From NCBI RefSeq assembly GCF_034259325.1, contig NZ_JAXIVS010000004.1, positions 186,001 through 250,000 on the forward strand: a stretch of 64,000 nucleotides of DNA, in the 5' to 3' direction. The position numbers were made by a program, and so were the translations under genes. Source of the stretch: Hyalangium ruber (lineage in GTDB: Bacteria; Myxococcota; Myxococcia; Myxococcales; Myxococcaceae). Under the pieces are notes generated by a model. It did no database searches, was not told where the DNA came from, and saw only the letters and a program-made list of their open reading frames with translations. The stretch's first letter is position 1. Each line of letters opens with the position of its first letter. Shown here piece by piece: positions 12,903-22,301 of the stretch.

Positions 12903-14001
12903 GCGAGGCCTCCTGGGACGAGGCGGGAGCGGCGACCAGGCGCCCCTCCGGACCAAAGGCGAACACCCGTGACGGAGCGATGAACAGGTCCAGCTCCGTG
13001 CCATACGGGTGGCGGTGGATTCCCTCCACCTGCGCGGTGAGCGAGAGGCCCCCGTGCGTGGCGTGGATGAGCGTCTCCGAGCCGCTCACCTCCTCCACCT
13101 CCACGCGAGCGGGGATGCGCACGTCCGTGTCGGAGGCGGGCGAGAGCCGCACGTGGTGGGCGCGCAGCCCCAGGCGGTAGCGGCCTGGCGCCAGCGCCTT
13201 CAGGTGCCCGGCGAGCGGCAGGGCCACCGTGGGCGACAGCCGCGCCTCGGCGCCAGTCACCTCCACGTCCCACAGGCTCATCTGCGGATCGCTGAAGACC
13301 TGTCCCACCCGCTCAGTGGCGGGGGACTGATAGACGTCCAGCGTCGAGCCCACCTGCAACAGCCGCCCCTCGTGCAGCACCGCCGTGCGCCCGCCCAGCA
13401 GCAGCGCCTCGGAGGGCTCGGTGGTGGCGTAGACGATGACGGCGGGCCGGTCCTTGAAGATCTGCCGCATCTCCGTGCGCAGCTCCTCGCGCAGCTTGTA
13501 GTCCAGGTTGGCCAGCGGCTCGTCCAACAGCAGCAGCGAGGCGTCCTTCACCAGCGCCCGCGCCATCGCCGTTCGCTGCTGCTGCCCGCCGCTCAGCTCC
13601 GCCGGCAGCCGCTTCAGGAAGGGGTCCAACCGCAGCGCCGCGGCCGTGTCCCGCACGCGCCGGTCCAGCTCCGGAGCGCTCAGCTTGCCCGCCAGCCGCA
13701 GCGGCGAGGCGATGTTCTCGTAGACGGTGAGCGAGGGGTAGTTGACGAACTGCTGGTACACCATGGCGACGTTGCGCTGGCGCACGTCCCGGCGCGTCAC
13801 GTCCTCCCCGTCGAAGCGGATGCTGCCCGAGGTGGGCCGGTCCAACCCCGCCATCAGCCGCAGCAGCGAGGTCTTCCCCGCCCGCGTGCGGCCCAGCAGA
13901 ATGTTGAACGAGCCCGGCTCGAGCTTCAGATCGATGTCCGCGAGGTGCATCTCCCCGCCCACCACCCGTCCTACCTTGTCGAGCTCGATGCCTTGCTTCA
14001 C
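12889..14001 (-). CDS. glpS: Glycerol ABC transporter ATP-binding protein GlpS
   Basis: First gene of the importer operon. ABC ATPase with a Walker A of unusual form (GRTRAGKTS), an intact signature LSGGQQQR, Walker B SLLLLDEPLAN and a C-terminal OB-like domain. Where most MalK-type ATPases have HDQ.EA at the switch His, it has TTEPSEAL, a feature of this subfamily. The frame is open to 14022, but the GTG at 14001 follows GAGGGG and gives the standard N terminus (VKQGIELDKVGRV). The promoter must lie in the 14002-14241 region shared with the divergent ampG gene. No glycerol kinase or dehydrogenase is next to the operon. Confidence 0.87.
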
Positions 14002-14241
14002 CCCGCTCCCCTCGCTGCGCAACCCGCGCGGGCGGCGACTCTAGAGCAGCCCTGGGCCGTTTCCAGCTTTCATCAGGACGTCCCAGGTCACCCCGCGCCG
14101 CGGCATCCCGCCCCAGGGCCCCGCCTCCATCCGCTACCGGACGGGAGCCCCTCCCCAGGCCAGGCAAGCGAACAGTCGCCCCGAGGCATCAATCGTGCGT
14201 TGTAAATGGGAACGCGTAGAGTGAGCCCCTTGGCTCCGCCT

Positions 14242-15570
14242 ATGTCCTCCCGCTCCCCGTCTCTCCTGTCCGTGCTGAGCAGTCCCCGTGTGTGGCTGAT
14301 GCTGGCCCTGGGGTTCGCCTCCGGTCTGCCGCTGTACCTCACGGGCAGCACCCTGGCGGCGTGGATGACGAATGAAGGGGTGTCGCTGAAGACCATTGGC
14401 ATCTTCGGCCTGGTGGGCACCCCCTACGTCTTCAAGTTCGCCTGGGCGCCGCTGATGGACCGCTACGTGCCGCCCTTCCTCGGCCGGCGGCGCGGCTGGC
14501 TCGTGGTGACGCAGGTGCTGCTGGCGCTGACGCTCGTCGCCATGGGCCAGGTCAACCCGCGCACCGACGCGCTGGCCATGGCCTGCCTGGCCGTGCTCGT
14601 GGCCTTCCTGTCCGCCAGCCAGGACATCGCCGCGGATGCCTACCGCACCGACCTGCTGTCCGAGGAGGAGCGCGCTTTCGGCGTCTCCGTCTTCACCCTG
14701 GGCTACCGCGTGGGCATGGTCATCGCCATGTCGGTGGCGCTCATCCTCTCGGACGTCATCGGCTGGAAGTACACCTACCCCGTCATGGGCCTGTTCCTGG
14801 CGGTGGGCGTGGTGGCCGCCGTCCTGGGGCCCGAGCCGACGGCGAGCCGCCCCCCGAGGACCCTGCCCGAAGCGGTGGTGAAGCCCTTCGTGGAGTACCT
14901 CAAGCGCGGCTGGCCCGCGGTGCTGGCCCTGGTCTTCATCGTCGCCTTCCGCGTGGGAGACGCGGTGGCCTTCCGGATGACGACTCCGTTCGTCCTCAAG
15001 CTGGGCTTCACCAACACGGAGCTGGGCCTCATCAGCAAGCTGCCCGGCATGCTGGGCTCCATCGGCGGCGCGCTGGTGGGCGGCCTGCTCATCACCAAGC
15101 TGGGCATGCGCCGGGGCCTGTTCCTCTTCGGCTCGGCCCAGGCCCTCACCAACCTGCTCTACGTGGCGCTGGCGGCGCGCGGCAAGGACCCCTTCTTCCT
15201 CGCCTTCACCGTGGGCGCCGACAACTTCTGCGGCGGCATGGGCAGCGCGGCCATCACCGTCTTCATCACCGCGCTGTGCAACAAGAACTTCTCCGCCACC
15301 CAGTACGCCCTGCTCTCCAGCCTGTCGGCGGTGCCCATGCAGCTCTTGGGCGCCTTCTCGGGCTACCTGGCCGAGGCGTTGGGCTGGAGCAGCTTCTACG
15401 TGGCCACCACCCTGGCGATGACGCCCGCGCTGGTGCTGCTCGCGCTCATGCCGCGCGACATGGGACAGCCTCCTCAGCCCCAGGCCGCCACGGAGCAGGC
15501 CACGCCGCCCACCGTGGCACCCGAAGCCGCGGCGGAGCTGGCCTCAGCCGCCAAGAAGGGCGCGGGCTGA
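14242..15570 (+). CDS. ampG: AmpG-family muropeptide MFS transporter
   Basis: Inner-membrane permease of the major facilitator superfamily that takes up anhydromuropeptides for cell wall recycling. About 12 hydrophobic helices. Diagnostic stretches are GFASGLPLYLTGSTLAAWMTNEG, FGLVGTPYVFKFAWAPLMDRY, LGRRRGW and SASQDIAADAYRTDLL. An Ala/Pro-rich tail of about 40 residues follows the last helix. I chose the ATG at 14242 (MSSRSPSLLS) over 14206, since the first twelve residues from the earlier start are not family-like; neither has a good ribosome-binding site. It is divergent from the glycerol importer operon. Confidence 0.87.
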   Translation: MSSRSPSLLSVLSSPRVWLMLALGFASGLPLYLTGSTLAAWMTNEGVSLKTIGIFGLVGTPYVFKFAWAPLMDRYVPPFLGRRRGWLVVTQVLLALTLVAMGQVNPRTDALAMACLAVLVAFLSASQDIAADAYRTDLLSEEERAFGVSVFTLGYRVGMVIAMSVALILSDVIGWKYTYPVMGLFLAVGVVAAVLGPEPTASRPPRTLPEAVVKPFVEYLKRGWPAVLALVFIVAFRVGDAVAFRMTTPFVLKLGFTNTELGLISKLPGMLGSIGGALVGGLLITKLGMRRGLFLFGSAQALTNLLYVALAARGKDPFFLAFTVGADNFCGGMGSAAITVFITALCNKNFSATQYALLSSLSAVPMQLLGAFSGYLAEALGWSSFYVATTLAMTPALVLLALMPRDMGQPPQPQAATEQATPPTVAPEAAAELASAAKKGAG

Positions 15571-15613
15571 TTCACTGTTGCCTCCCCGAGGCGCGGCGGG
15601 AAGACTGCCCGCC

Positions 15614-16507
15614 ATGACGACTCCTTCCCAGCCCGTCATCGGCATCCTCGGCGGCAGCGGCCTGTACCAAATCGACGGCCTGACGGACGTCTCCTGGCGC
15701 AAGGTCTCCTCCCCCTTCGGCGAGCCCTCGGATGAGCTGTGCTTCGGCACCCTCGAGGGCCAGCGCGTGGTGTTCCTGCCCCGCCACGGCCGAGGCCACC
15801 GCATCTCCCCCTCGGAGCTCAACTCCCGCGCCAACATCGACGCGCTCAAGCGCAGCGGCGTCACCGACATCCTCTCGCTGTCCGCCGTGGGCAGCCTGCG
15901 CGAGGACCTGCCCCCCGGCACCTTCGTCGTGGTGGACCAGTTCATCGACCGGACCTTCGCCCGGCAGAAGAGCTTCTTCGGCACCGGCTGCGTGGCCCAC
16001 GTCTCCATGGCCCGCCCCGTCTGCACGCGCCTGGGCGACGCCGTCATGGCCGCGGCCGAGGGCACGGACATCCCCATCCACCGAGGTGGCACCTACCTGG
16101 TGATGGAGGGGCCTCAGTTCTCCACCCACGCGGAGAGTGAGTTGTACCGAAGCTGGAAGTGCGACGTCATTGGCATGACGAACATGCCCGAGGCCAAGCT
16201 CGCCCGAGAGGCGGAGATTTGTTACGCGACCGTGGCCATGGTCACCGACTTCGACTGCTGGCACCCGGGCCATGACGCCGTCACTGTGGAGCAGGTCATC
16301 TCCGTGCTCCTGGCCAACGCCGGCAAGGCGCGCGCCCTCGTCAAACGCGTGGTGCCGCTGCTGGCCAGACACCAGGGCCCTTGCACGCACGGCTGCCAGA
16401 CGTGCCTGGACACGGCCCTCATCACCGCACCCGAGGCGAGGGACCCCGCCGTGCTCCAGCGCCTGGACGCGGTGGCCGGGCGCGTGATGCAGCGCGGCAA
16501 GAGCTGA
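15614..16507 (+). CDS. mtnP: 5'-methylthioadenosine phosphorylase MtnP
   Basis: Cleaves methylthioadenosine with phosphate to adenine and methylthioribose-1-phosphate, the entry step of MTA salvage. 297 residues. Phosphate and nucleoside-binding signatures are GILGGSGLY, RHGRGHRISPSELNSRANI, VVVDQFIDRT, YLVMEGPQFSTHAES and IGMTNMPEAKLARE, with the late Asp pair in VTDFDCWH, which fits MTA rather than guanosine/inosine. The start at 15614 (MTTPSQPVIG) gives the normal length. It is followed by a KAS III and then mtnA, in one plus-strand run. Confidence 0.9.
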   Translation: MTTPSQPVIGILGGSGLYQIDGLTDVSWRKVSSPFGEPSDELCFGTLEGQRVVFLPRHGRGHRISPSELNSRANIDALKRSGVTDILSLSAVGSLREDLPPGTFVVVDQFIDRTFARQKSFFGTGCVAHVSMARPVCTRLGDAVMAAAEGTDIPIHRGGTYLVMEGPQFSTHAESELYRSWKCDVIGMTNMPEAKLAREAEICYATVAMVTDFDCWHPGHDAVTVEQVISVLLANAGKARALVKRVVPLLARHQGPCTHGCQTCLDTALITAPEARDPAVLQRLDAVAGRVMQRGKS

Positions 16508-16573
16508 CGGGGCCAAAGGCTAACTTGCATCCCCTCGTGCGAGCCGCATAAAGCAACGGCTCTAGAGGAGATC

Positions 16574-17644
16574 ATGACCCCTGCCTTCACCCGAGTTCTA
16601 GGAAGTGGCTTCGTCACCGGAGAGCACTGCATCAAGAACGATGCGCTCTCGAAGATCTGCGAGACGTCGGACGAGTGGATCCGTGAGCGCACCGGCATCG
16701 AGCAGCGCTACTTCGTGGAAGAGGGCACCACCACGAGCGACCTGGGCGTGCGCGCGGCGCGCAAGGCGCTCGAGGACGCGAAGGTGTCCGCCGACGAGAT
16801 TGACTACATCGTCTTCGCGACGATGACCCCGGACTACTACTTCCCGGGCTGCGGCAGCCTGCTGCAGACCAAGCTGGGCATCGCCAACGTGCCGGCGCTC
16901 GACATCCGCCAGCAGTGCAGCGGGTTCATCTACGGCCTGCAGGTGTGCGACGCGCTGATTCGCGCGGGCATCTCCAAGCGTCTGCTGTTCGTGGGCGCGG
17001 AGATTCACAGCGGCTTCATGCCCTGGTCCAAGAAGGCCTTCGACTTGATTACCGGCAAGAGCCAGGAGGCCATCACCCCGGAGGAGCACGCGCGCAACAC
17101 GCAGTTCCGTGACCGGACGTCCCTGTTCGGGGACGCGGGCGGCGCGCTGGTGCTGGGCCCCACCGACGACCCGGAGCGCGGCCTGCTGGGCTTCGTACTG
17201 CACTCGGATGGCAGCAAGGCCGAGAGCCTCTATGTGCCGGCGGCGGGCTTCGCCTATCGCCCGTACGTGAACCAGGGCCAGGTGGACGAGGCGCGCTACG
17301 TGCCGTCGATGGACGGGCGCACGGTGTTCAAGATGGCCGTGTCGAAGATGCCCGAGGCGGTCAACGAGGTGTGCCAGAAGGTCGGCGCCACCGTCGATGA
17401 CATCCGCATGCTGATTGCCCACCAGGCCAACCTGCGCATCAACGAGGCGGTGCAGAAGTCGCTCAAGCTGCCGGACGAGCGCGTCTACAACAACATCCAG
17501 CGCTACGGGAACACCACCGCCGCCACCATCCCCATCGCCTATGACGAGTGCCGCAAGAGCGGCAAGGTGAAGGCGGGCGACCTGGTGTGCTTCGTGGGCC
17601 TGGGCGCCGGCTTCCACTGGGGCGCGGCGCTGATGCGCGAGTAA
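16574..17644 (+). CDS. Beta-ketoacyl-ACP synthase III family protein
   Basis: Thiolase-fold condensing enzyme of 356 residues with the full catalytic triad Cys115 (QQCSGF), His283 (AHQANLRIN) and Asn313 (RYGNTT). It is about 30 residues longer than housekeeping FabH because of an insertion near 147-178 between GAEIHSGF and RTSLFGD, so it may use a substrate other than acetyl-CoA and malonyl-ACP. It lies between mtnP and mtnA, 4 bp upstream of mtnA, an odd place for a fatty acid enzyme. AGGAG precedes the ATG. A role in starter-unit choice for branched lipids or in a secondary product is possible but cannot be shown here. Confidence 0.87.
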   Translation: MTPAFTRVLGSGFVTGEHCIKNDALSKICETSDEWIRERTGIEQRYFVEEGTTTSDLGVRAARKALEDAKVSADEIDYIVFATMTPDYYFPGCGSLLQTKLGIANVPALDIRQQCSGFIYGLQVCDALIRAGISKRLLFVGAEIHSGFMPWSKKAFDLITGKSQEAITPEEHARNTQFRDRTSLFGDAGGALVLGPTDDPERGLLGFVLHSDGSKAESLYVPAAGFAYRPYVNQGQVDEARYVPSMDGRTVFKMAVSKMPEAVNEVCQKVGATVDDIRMLIAHQANLRINEAVQKSLKLPDERVYNNIQRYGNTTAATIPIAYDECRKSGKVKAGDLVCFVGLGAGFHWGAALMRE

Positions 17645-17648
17645 CCCC

Positions 17649-18764
17649 ATGAAGGTTCACGGCCAACCCACGCGCACCGTCTGGCTCGAAGCGGACGGAG
17701 CCACCGTCGGCATCATCGACCAGACGCGCCTGCCACACGCCTTCGCCACGCTGCGCCTGCGCACGCTGGAGGAGGTGGCCCACGCCATCCGCTCCATGCA
17801 GGTGCGGGGCGCGCCGCTCATTGGCGCCACCGCGGCGTATGGCGTGTGCCAGGCCCTGCGCGTGGAGGCCTCGGATGAGGCGCTGGCGCGGGCCTGCGCG
17901 GTGCTGCTGGCCACCCGCCCCACGGCCGTGAACCTGCGCTGGGCGCTGGAGGAGATGCGCCGCGCGCTCCAGCCCCTGCCCCCGGGCGAGCGCGTGGCCG
18001 CGGCGTACGCGCGCGCGGCGGCCCTGTGCGACGAGGACGTGGCGATCAACCGGGGCATCGGCACCCAGGGCCTGCGGCTGCTCGAGGCCGCCTGGGAGCG
18101 CAAGGGGCGCAAGGGCCGCGTCAACGTGCTCACCCACTGCAACGCCGGGTGGCTGGCCACCGTGGACTGGGGCACCGCGCTCGCGCCCGTGTACCTGGCC
18201 CACGAGGCGGGCCTGCCCGTCCACGTGTGGGTGGATGAGACGCGGCCGCGCAACCAGGGCGCCAGCCTCACCGCCTGGGAGTTGGGCCAGCACGGCGTGC
18301 CGCACACCGTCATCGCCGACAACGTGGGCGGCCACCTCATGCAGCACGGCGAGGTGGACCTGTGCATCGTCGGCACGGACCGCACCACGGCCAGGGGCGA
18401 TGTGGCCAACAAGATTGGCACCTACCTCAAGGCGCTGGCGGCGAAGGACAATGGCGTGCCCTTCTACGTGGCGCTGCCCTCGCCCACCATCGACTGGACG
18501 CTGGAGGATGGCGTGCGCGACATCCCCATCGAGCAGCGCGACGGCACCGAGCTCACGGACATCTCCGGGCGGCTGCCCTCGGGCGAGGTGGTGACGGTGC
18601 GGGTGACACCGGAGGGCAGCCCAGTGGCCAACTACGGCTTCGACGTGACGCCGGCGCGGCTGGTGACGGCGCTCATCACCGAGCGCGGCGTGTGCCCGGC
18701 CTCCCCCGAGGGGTTGCTGTCGCTCTTCCCCGAGCGGCGGCCGGCGCGGAGCACGGGGACGTGA
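17649..18764 (+). CDS. mtnA: S-methyl-5-thioribose-1-phosphate isomerase MtnA
   Basis: Isomerises methylthioribose-1-phosphate to methylthioribulose-1-phosphate. 371 residues. The catalytic Cys164 lies in THCNAG and Asp244 in [32 protein letters not shown] near 54-66 binds phosphate. These residues separate MtnA from the related eIF2B regulatory subunits. It follows the KAS III by 4 bp and its stop codon overlaps the GTG start of the aldolase gene, so the four genes are probably one operon. Confidence 0.92.
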   Translation: MKVHGQPTRTVWLEADGATVGIIDQTRLPHAFATLRLRTLEEVAHAIRSMQVRGAPLIGATAAYGVCQALRVEASDEALARACAVLLATRPTAVNLRWALEEMRRALQPLPPGERVAAAYARAAALCDEDVAINRGIGTQGLRLLEAAWERKGRKGRVNVLTHCNAGWLATVDWGTALAPVYLAHEAGLPVHVWVDETRPRNQGASLTAWELGQHGVPHTVIADNVGGHLMQHGEVDLCIVGTDRTTARGDVANKIGTYLKALAAKDNGVPFYVALPSPTIDWTLEDGVRDIPIEQRDGTELTDISGRLPSGEVVTVRVTPEGSPVANYGFDVTPARLVTALITERGVCPASPEGLLSLFPERRPARSTGT

Positions 18765-19411
18765 GCCCCCCGTCGGAGCTCGGGCTGCGCGAGGCGCTCA
18801 TCGCCACCGGGCGGAAGATGAACAGCTCGGGGCTCAACCAGGGCACCTCCGGCAACCTCAGCCACCGCGTGGAGGGCGGCTTCCTCATCACCCCCACCGG
18901 CATGGACTACGACGCGCTGCGGCCCGAGGACCTCGTGCGCATGCGCTTCGACGGCGGCCACGAGGGGCCCCGGCTGCCCTCCTCCGAGTGGCGCTTCCAC
19001 CGCGACATCCTCGCCTCGCGCCCCGAGGTGAATGCGGTGCTGCACGCCCATTCGATGTTCAGCACGACGCTGGCGTGCCTGCGCCGCCCCATCCCCCCCT
19101 TCCACTACATGGTGGCGAAGGCCGGGGGCTCCTCCATCCGCTGCGCGCCCTACGCCACCTTCGGCACCGAGGAGCTGTCGCGCCATGCGGTGGCCGCGCT
19201 GGAGGGGCGCAAGGCGTGCCTGCTCGCCAACCATGGCCTCATCACCGTGGGCGAGGACCTGTCCGGCGCCTTCAAGTTGGCGGTGGAGGTGGAGACCCTC
19301 GCCGCCATGTACCTGCGGGCGCTCCAGGTGGGCGAGCCCGTGCTGCTCGATGAAGCGGAGATGGCGGTGGTGCTGGAGAAGTTCCGCACCTACGGGCAGC
19401 AGCCGGAGTGA
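18761..19411 (+). CDS. Class II aldolase, probable methylthioribulose-1-phosphate aldolase of the DHAP shunt
   Basis: 216 residues from the GTG at 18761, overlapping the mtnA stop. Class II aldolase/adducin fold with zinc ligands His95 and His97 (VLHAHS) and His158 (LLANHGLI), and a candidate catalytic acid Glu76 (PSSEWRFH). The [12 protein letters not shown] stretch is like fuculose-phosphate-type aldolases rather than the MtnB dehydratase. Directly after mtnP and mtnA the best reading is an Ald2-type enzyme, splitting methylthioribulose-1-phosphate to DHAP and methylthioacetaldehyde, instead of returning it to methionine. No mtnC, mtnD or mtnE is seen nearby. Function is inferred from context. 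Confidence 0.82.
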   Translation: MSPPSELGLREALIATGRKMNSSGLNQGTSGNLSHRVEGGFLITPTGMDYDALRPEDLVRMRFDGGHEGPRLPSSEWRFHRDILASRPEVNAVLHAHSMFSTTLACLRRPIPPFHYMVAKAGGSSIRCAPYATFGTEELSRHAVAALEGRKACLLANHGLITVGEDLSGAFKLAVEVETLAAMYLRALQVGEPVLLDEAEMAVVLEKFRTYGQQPE

Positions 19412-19420
19412 GCCACGGCC

Positions 19421-20383
19421 TCAGGCCGGGCGCGGCGGGGTGAACCGCTCCACGGGCACCAGCAGCACCTCGTGGAGGCGCCAGTCCAGCCGACGCAAGT
19501 CCTGCGCGGTGCGCGTGAGCCGCTTCACCAGGTCCGGCGTGTCCCGGCGAGGCACCAACTCCACGTCCGCGAAGAACAGGTGCCCGTCCTCACGCACCCG
19601 CACCCGCGCGCCCTCCACCCAATCCAGGGACTCGAGCGTCTGGCGGATGCGCTCCGGTAGCTCCACGTGGTGCTTGTAATCGAGCGTGCGGGGGGCTCGG
19701 TCCATCAAGTCCCCCAGCGCCGCGCACAGGTGTTTCTTGCCATCATGGGCGATGTCGATCGCGATGACACCCGCGGCCACCGCGTCCGCCCACCACCACC
19801 CCAGGCCAATGCCCACCACGCCCAGCAAGGCCGCCCCCGCCGTCATCCAATCGGCCTTGTTCATCACCGCCTCGGCGTACAGCACCTTGTCGTGCAGCTC
19901 ATGGGCCACCGGCAGCTTCCAGCGGCCGAACAGCACCGTGGGCGTGCCCGACCACAGCAGCGCGAGCATCATCAGCCAGCCCAGCCACACCGAGTGCCCG
20001 AAGAGCTCCACCGAGCCGATGGTGGGGTGCTCGGCCTTCACCAGCTTCAGCGCCGAGTCGAAGAACAGGAAGGTGCCCAGCACCAGCAGCGCCACCGAGC
20101 CCACCAGGTACGCCACGGTGGTGGCGCGCAGGTAGCCATAGGGGTACTCGGGGTTGGGCCGCCGCTGACTCACGCGCGCCCCCACCAGGAAGGCGATGGC
20201 GGGAATGAGGCTGAGCAGATCCTCCATCCACGCCACCTTCATCGCCTGCGAGTTGCCCAGCGTGAAGTAGAGCAGGGTAATGGCGGAGGCATGGTGCGCC
20301 AGCGTCCACCACGTCAGCCGCTTGCCCCGGGCCAGCGCCCGCTTCTTCTCCGGCGGCAGGTCGAATGGCGCGGCGGTCCTCAT
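19421..20383 (-). CDS. Cation diffusion facilitator family transporter
   Basis: Metal efflux (Zn, Fe, Co or similar) by proton antiport. 320 residues with six hydrophobic helices in the first 230 and a cytoplasmic ferredoxin-like tail of about 90. Acidic residues of the transport site can be seen in WMEDLLSLIP and NKADWMTAG. The helix-II site has Glu-Asp rather than the His-x3-Asp of classical zinc exporters, so the metal is uncertain. Its start overlaps the stop of the binding-protein gene upstream (ATGA). Confidence 0.85.
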   Translation of the reverse strand: MRTAAPFDLPPEKKRALARGKRLTWWTLAHHASAITLLYFTLGNSQAMKVAWMEDLLSLIPAIAFLVGARVSQRRPNPEYPYGYLRATTVAYLVGSVALLVLGTFLFFDSALKLVKAEHPTIGSVELFGHSVWLGWLMMLALLWSGTPTVLFGRWKLPVAHELHDKVLYAEAVMNKADWMTAGAALLGVVGIGLGWWWADAVAAGVIAIDIAHDGKKHLCAALGDLMDRAPRTLDYKHHVELPERIRQTLESLDWVEGARVRVREDGHLFFADVELVPRRDTPDLVKRLTRTAQDLRRLDWRLHEVLLVPVERFTPPRPA

Positions 20384-21120
20384 CTCGTCGCCCCTTGCTT
20401 CGCGGCCTCCACGAGGCGGGCCCGCGCCTGGTCGCGGTGCTCATGGAGGAACAGGTCCACCTGTCGCAGCCACCCGTTCTCTCCGGGAGGAACCACCAGC
20501 AGCACCTCCTCCTTCTTCAATGTGGGCCCGGTGGGGGTGTAGCCCCAGGCCTCGAGCTGCCAGTCGAAGCCGGCACGCAGCCCGGGCGCCGAGGCCAGGG
20601 TGCTCGTCGGCTCGGGCACGGCGCCTTTCTCCTCGAGCAGCGCGATGGCGACGTGGCCCTTCTCCACCGCCACGCGCTGGCCCTTCAGCTCGCTCGGCGG
20701 CGTCTGCTCGGGAGGCGCTCCGACCCGGAGCTGGGAGCGCAGGTAGGGCTGGCTGAGCCCTCCTTTCGAGCCGTACGGGGTGTCGGCGGGGATGCCGCCA
20801 ATGACGAGCTCCAGTTGCTGGTGCGCCAGGGCCTCCATCAGCCGGGGCTCGGCGCCCACGGTCCACTCCACCGTGGCTCCCAGCGTGCGGGCGAACTCCT
20901 GGACGAGCTCCACCTCCGGCCCCGTGGGGGTGCCCTCCTCCACGCGCGTGAAGGGCTCGCGCTCCACCACCCCCACGCGCATCATCCCGCCGCGCACCCG
21001 CTCCAACGTGCCCTCGGGGTCTCTCGGAAAGCCGCACCCGGCGGCTAGCACCAGCACCGCCAGCAGCAGGCCCACCGCTCGCGAGGGGGTATGATGCTTG
21101 CCTGCTCCCTCAGGGACCAA
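20380..21120 (-). CDS. Family 3 (amino-acid type) substrate-binding lipoprotein
   Basis: About 246 residues. A lipoprotein signal (LLLAVLVLAAGC) is followed by a periplasmic binding fold with MRVGVVEREPFTR, GPEVELVQEFARTLGATVEW, LELVIGGIPADTPY and a short second lobe. The permease and ATPase that would make an importer are missing; instead the gene overlaps a CDF metal transporter, so it may act as a sensor or accessory subunit. The frame is open to 21177. I chose the TTG at 21120 because it gives a normal signal peptide; the true start is not certain. Confidence 0.75.
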   Translation of the reverse strand: MVPEGAGKHHTPSRAVGLLLAVLVLAAGCGFPRDPEGTLERVRGGMMRVGVVEREPFTRVEEGTPTGPEVELVQEFARTLGATVEWTVGAEPRLMEALAHQQLELVIGGIPADTPYGSKGGLSQPYLRSQLRVGAPPEQTPPSELKGQRVAVEKGHVAIALLEEKGAVPEPTSTLASAPGLRAGFDWQLEAWGYTPTGPTLKKEEVLLVVPPGENGWLRQVDLFLHEHRDQARARLVEAAKQGATR

Positions 21121-21292
21121 GAGTGGGGGCCGCTCCCCCTCTCCACTGCCCAGGCTCTTCAGGAAATGGCCCCGCACCTTGTGCTCACCTCCGGCGACTT
21201 CTCCTCACAAGTTCGTCATGGGGAGGCCGGGCGACCAGCGCGGCACTTGGAAAGTCCGCCTCCGCACAGCGGGTAGGGCAACATGGCGGTCC

Positions 21293-22228
21293 ATGCCCCC
21301 TCGCAAGCTCCCGCGACACCTCGTCTGGCTGGAGGCCTTCGCCGCCGCCGTCGAAGCAGGCAGCCTGGAGGGGGCCGCCGTGTACCTGGGCGTAGCCCGC
21401 TCCGTGGTGAGCGAGCACCTGCGCGCCCTGGAGCAGTCCCTGGGTGAAGGCGAGCCGCTCCTGGAGCGTGGGCCGGGCCGAAGGCTCCACCTCACCCCGC
21501 GCGGACAGCGGCTCTACGAGGGCACGCAGACGCCGCTGCACCAGTTGGACCTCAAGCGCCTGAGGGACCTGGCGAGCACCGAGGCCAGCCTGCGGCTGGG
21601 GCTCAACCACACGCTCTCCATCATGCTGCTGGGGGACATCGCCCGGGACGCGGCCCAGGCCAACATCAAGCTGGAGGTCGGCTTCGGCGGGCCCTTCGAA
21701 TTGGTGCGCGAGGTGCAGACGCGCCAGAGGGACCTGGTGGTGGGCTTCAGCCCGCTGCCGCCCCACCGGGACGTGGAGGCCGAGTCCCTGCAGGCCCTGC
21801 CCTTCGTGGTGCTGGCGGGCCCCGAGAGCACCCTGCGCTCGCGCGTCGGCGCCTCGCGGGCCCTGCACGTGAAGGACCTGGTTGAGCAACCCTTCGTGGA
21901 CTGGCTCCGGAACGACCCCTACGGCGGCGCCAACACCGCGCGCTTCACGGCCCACCAGGTGCGGGTGCGCGAGGTGGCGCGCGTGGAGAGCTTCCTGCAC
22001 CTGTTCGACTTGCTGCACGCCTTCCCCCAGGCATGCGCCATCACCCCTGACCTGCGGCCCCTGCGCCCCTTCCCTCCCGAGTTCCACGTCTGGCCCCTGC
22101 GCGAGGAGCAGCCCCAGTTCGTGGAGGTGGTGGCCCTCTGGCCCATGGGCGCGATGAGCACCGAGGCCCGCCTCGTGCTCCAGGGACTGCGTCGCCGCCT
22201 CGGGCAGAAACGTCGGAAATCCGAATAG
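21293..22228 (+). CDS. LysR-type transcriptional regulator
   Basis: 311 residues starting MPPRKLPRHLVWLEAF. The winged helix-turn-helix is in the first 65 residues (SLEGAAVYLGVARSVVSEHLRALEQSLG), followed by the LTPRGQRLYEG linker helix and a two-lobed effector-binding domain. It lies 74 bp upstream of the aromatic amino acid hydroxylase gene on the same strand and may be co-transcribed with or regulate it. The helix-turn-helix has the usual length, but SVVSEHLRALE replaces the more usual S.VS..I..LE. Confidence 0.85.
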   Translation: MPPRKLPRHLVWLEAFAAAVEAGSLEGAAVYLGVARSVVSEHLRALEQSLGEGEPLLERGPGRRLHLTPRGQRLYEGTQTPLHQLDLKRLRDLASTEASLRLGLNHTLSIMLLGDIARDAAQANIKLEVGFGGPFELVREVQTRQRDLVVGFSPLPPHRDVEAESLQALPFVVLAGPESTLRSRVGASRALHVKDLVEQPFVDWLRNDPYGGANTARFTAHQVRVREVARVESFLHLFDLLHAFPQACAITPDLRPLRPFPPEFHVWPLREEQPQFVEVVALWPMGAMSTEARLVLQGLRRRLGQKRRKSE

Positions 22229-22301
22229 AACTTCGAAATTTTACGGATTTCCGCCACAGCGCCCCGGCCTTACCTTGAAGGGCAGGAAAGAGGGTGCGCG
22301 A

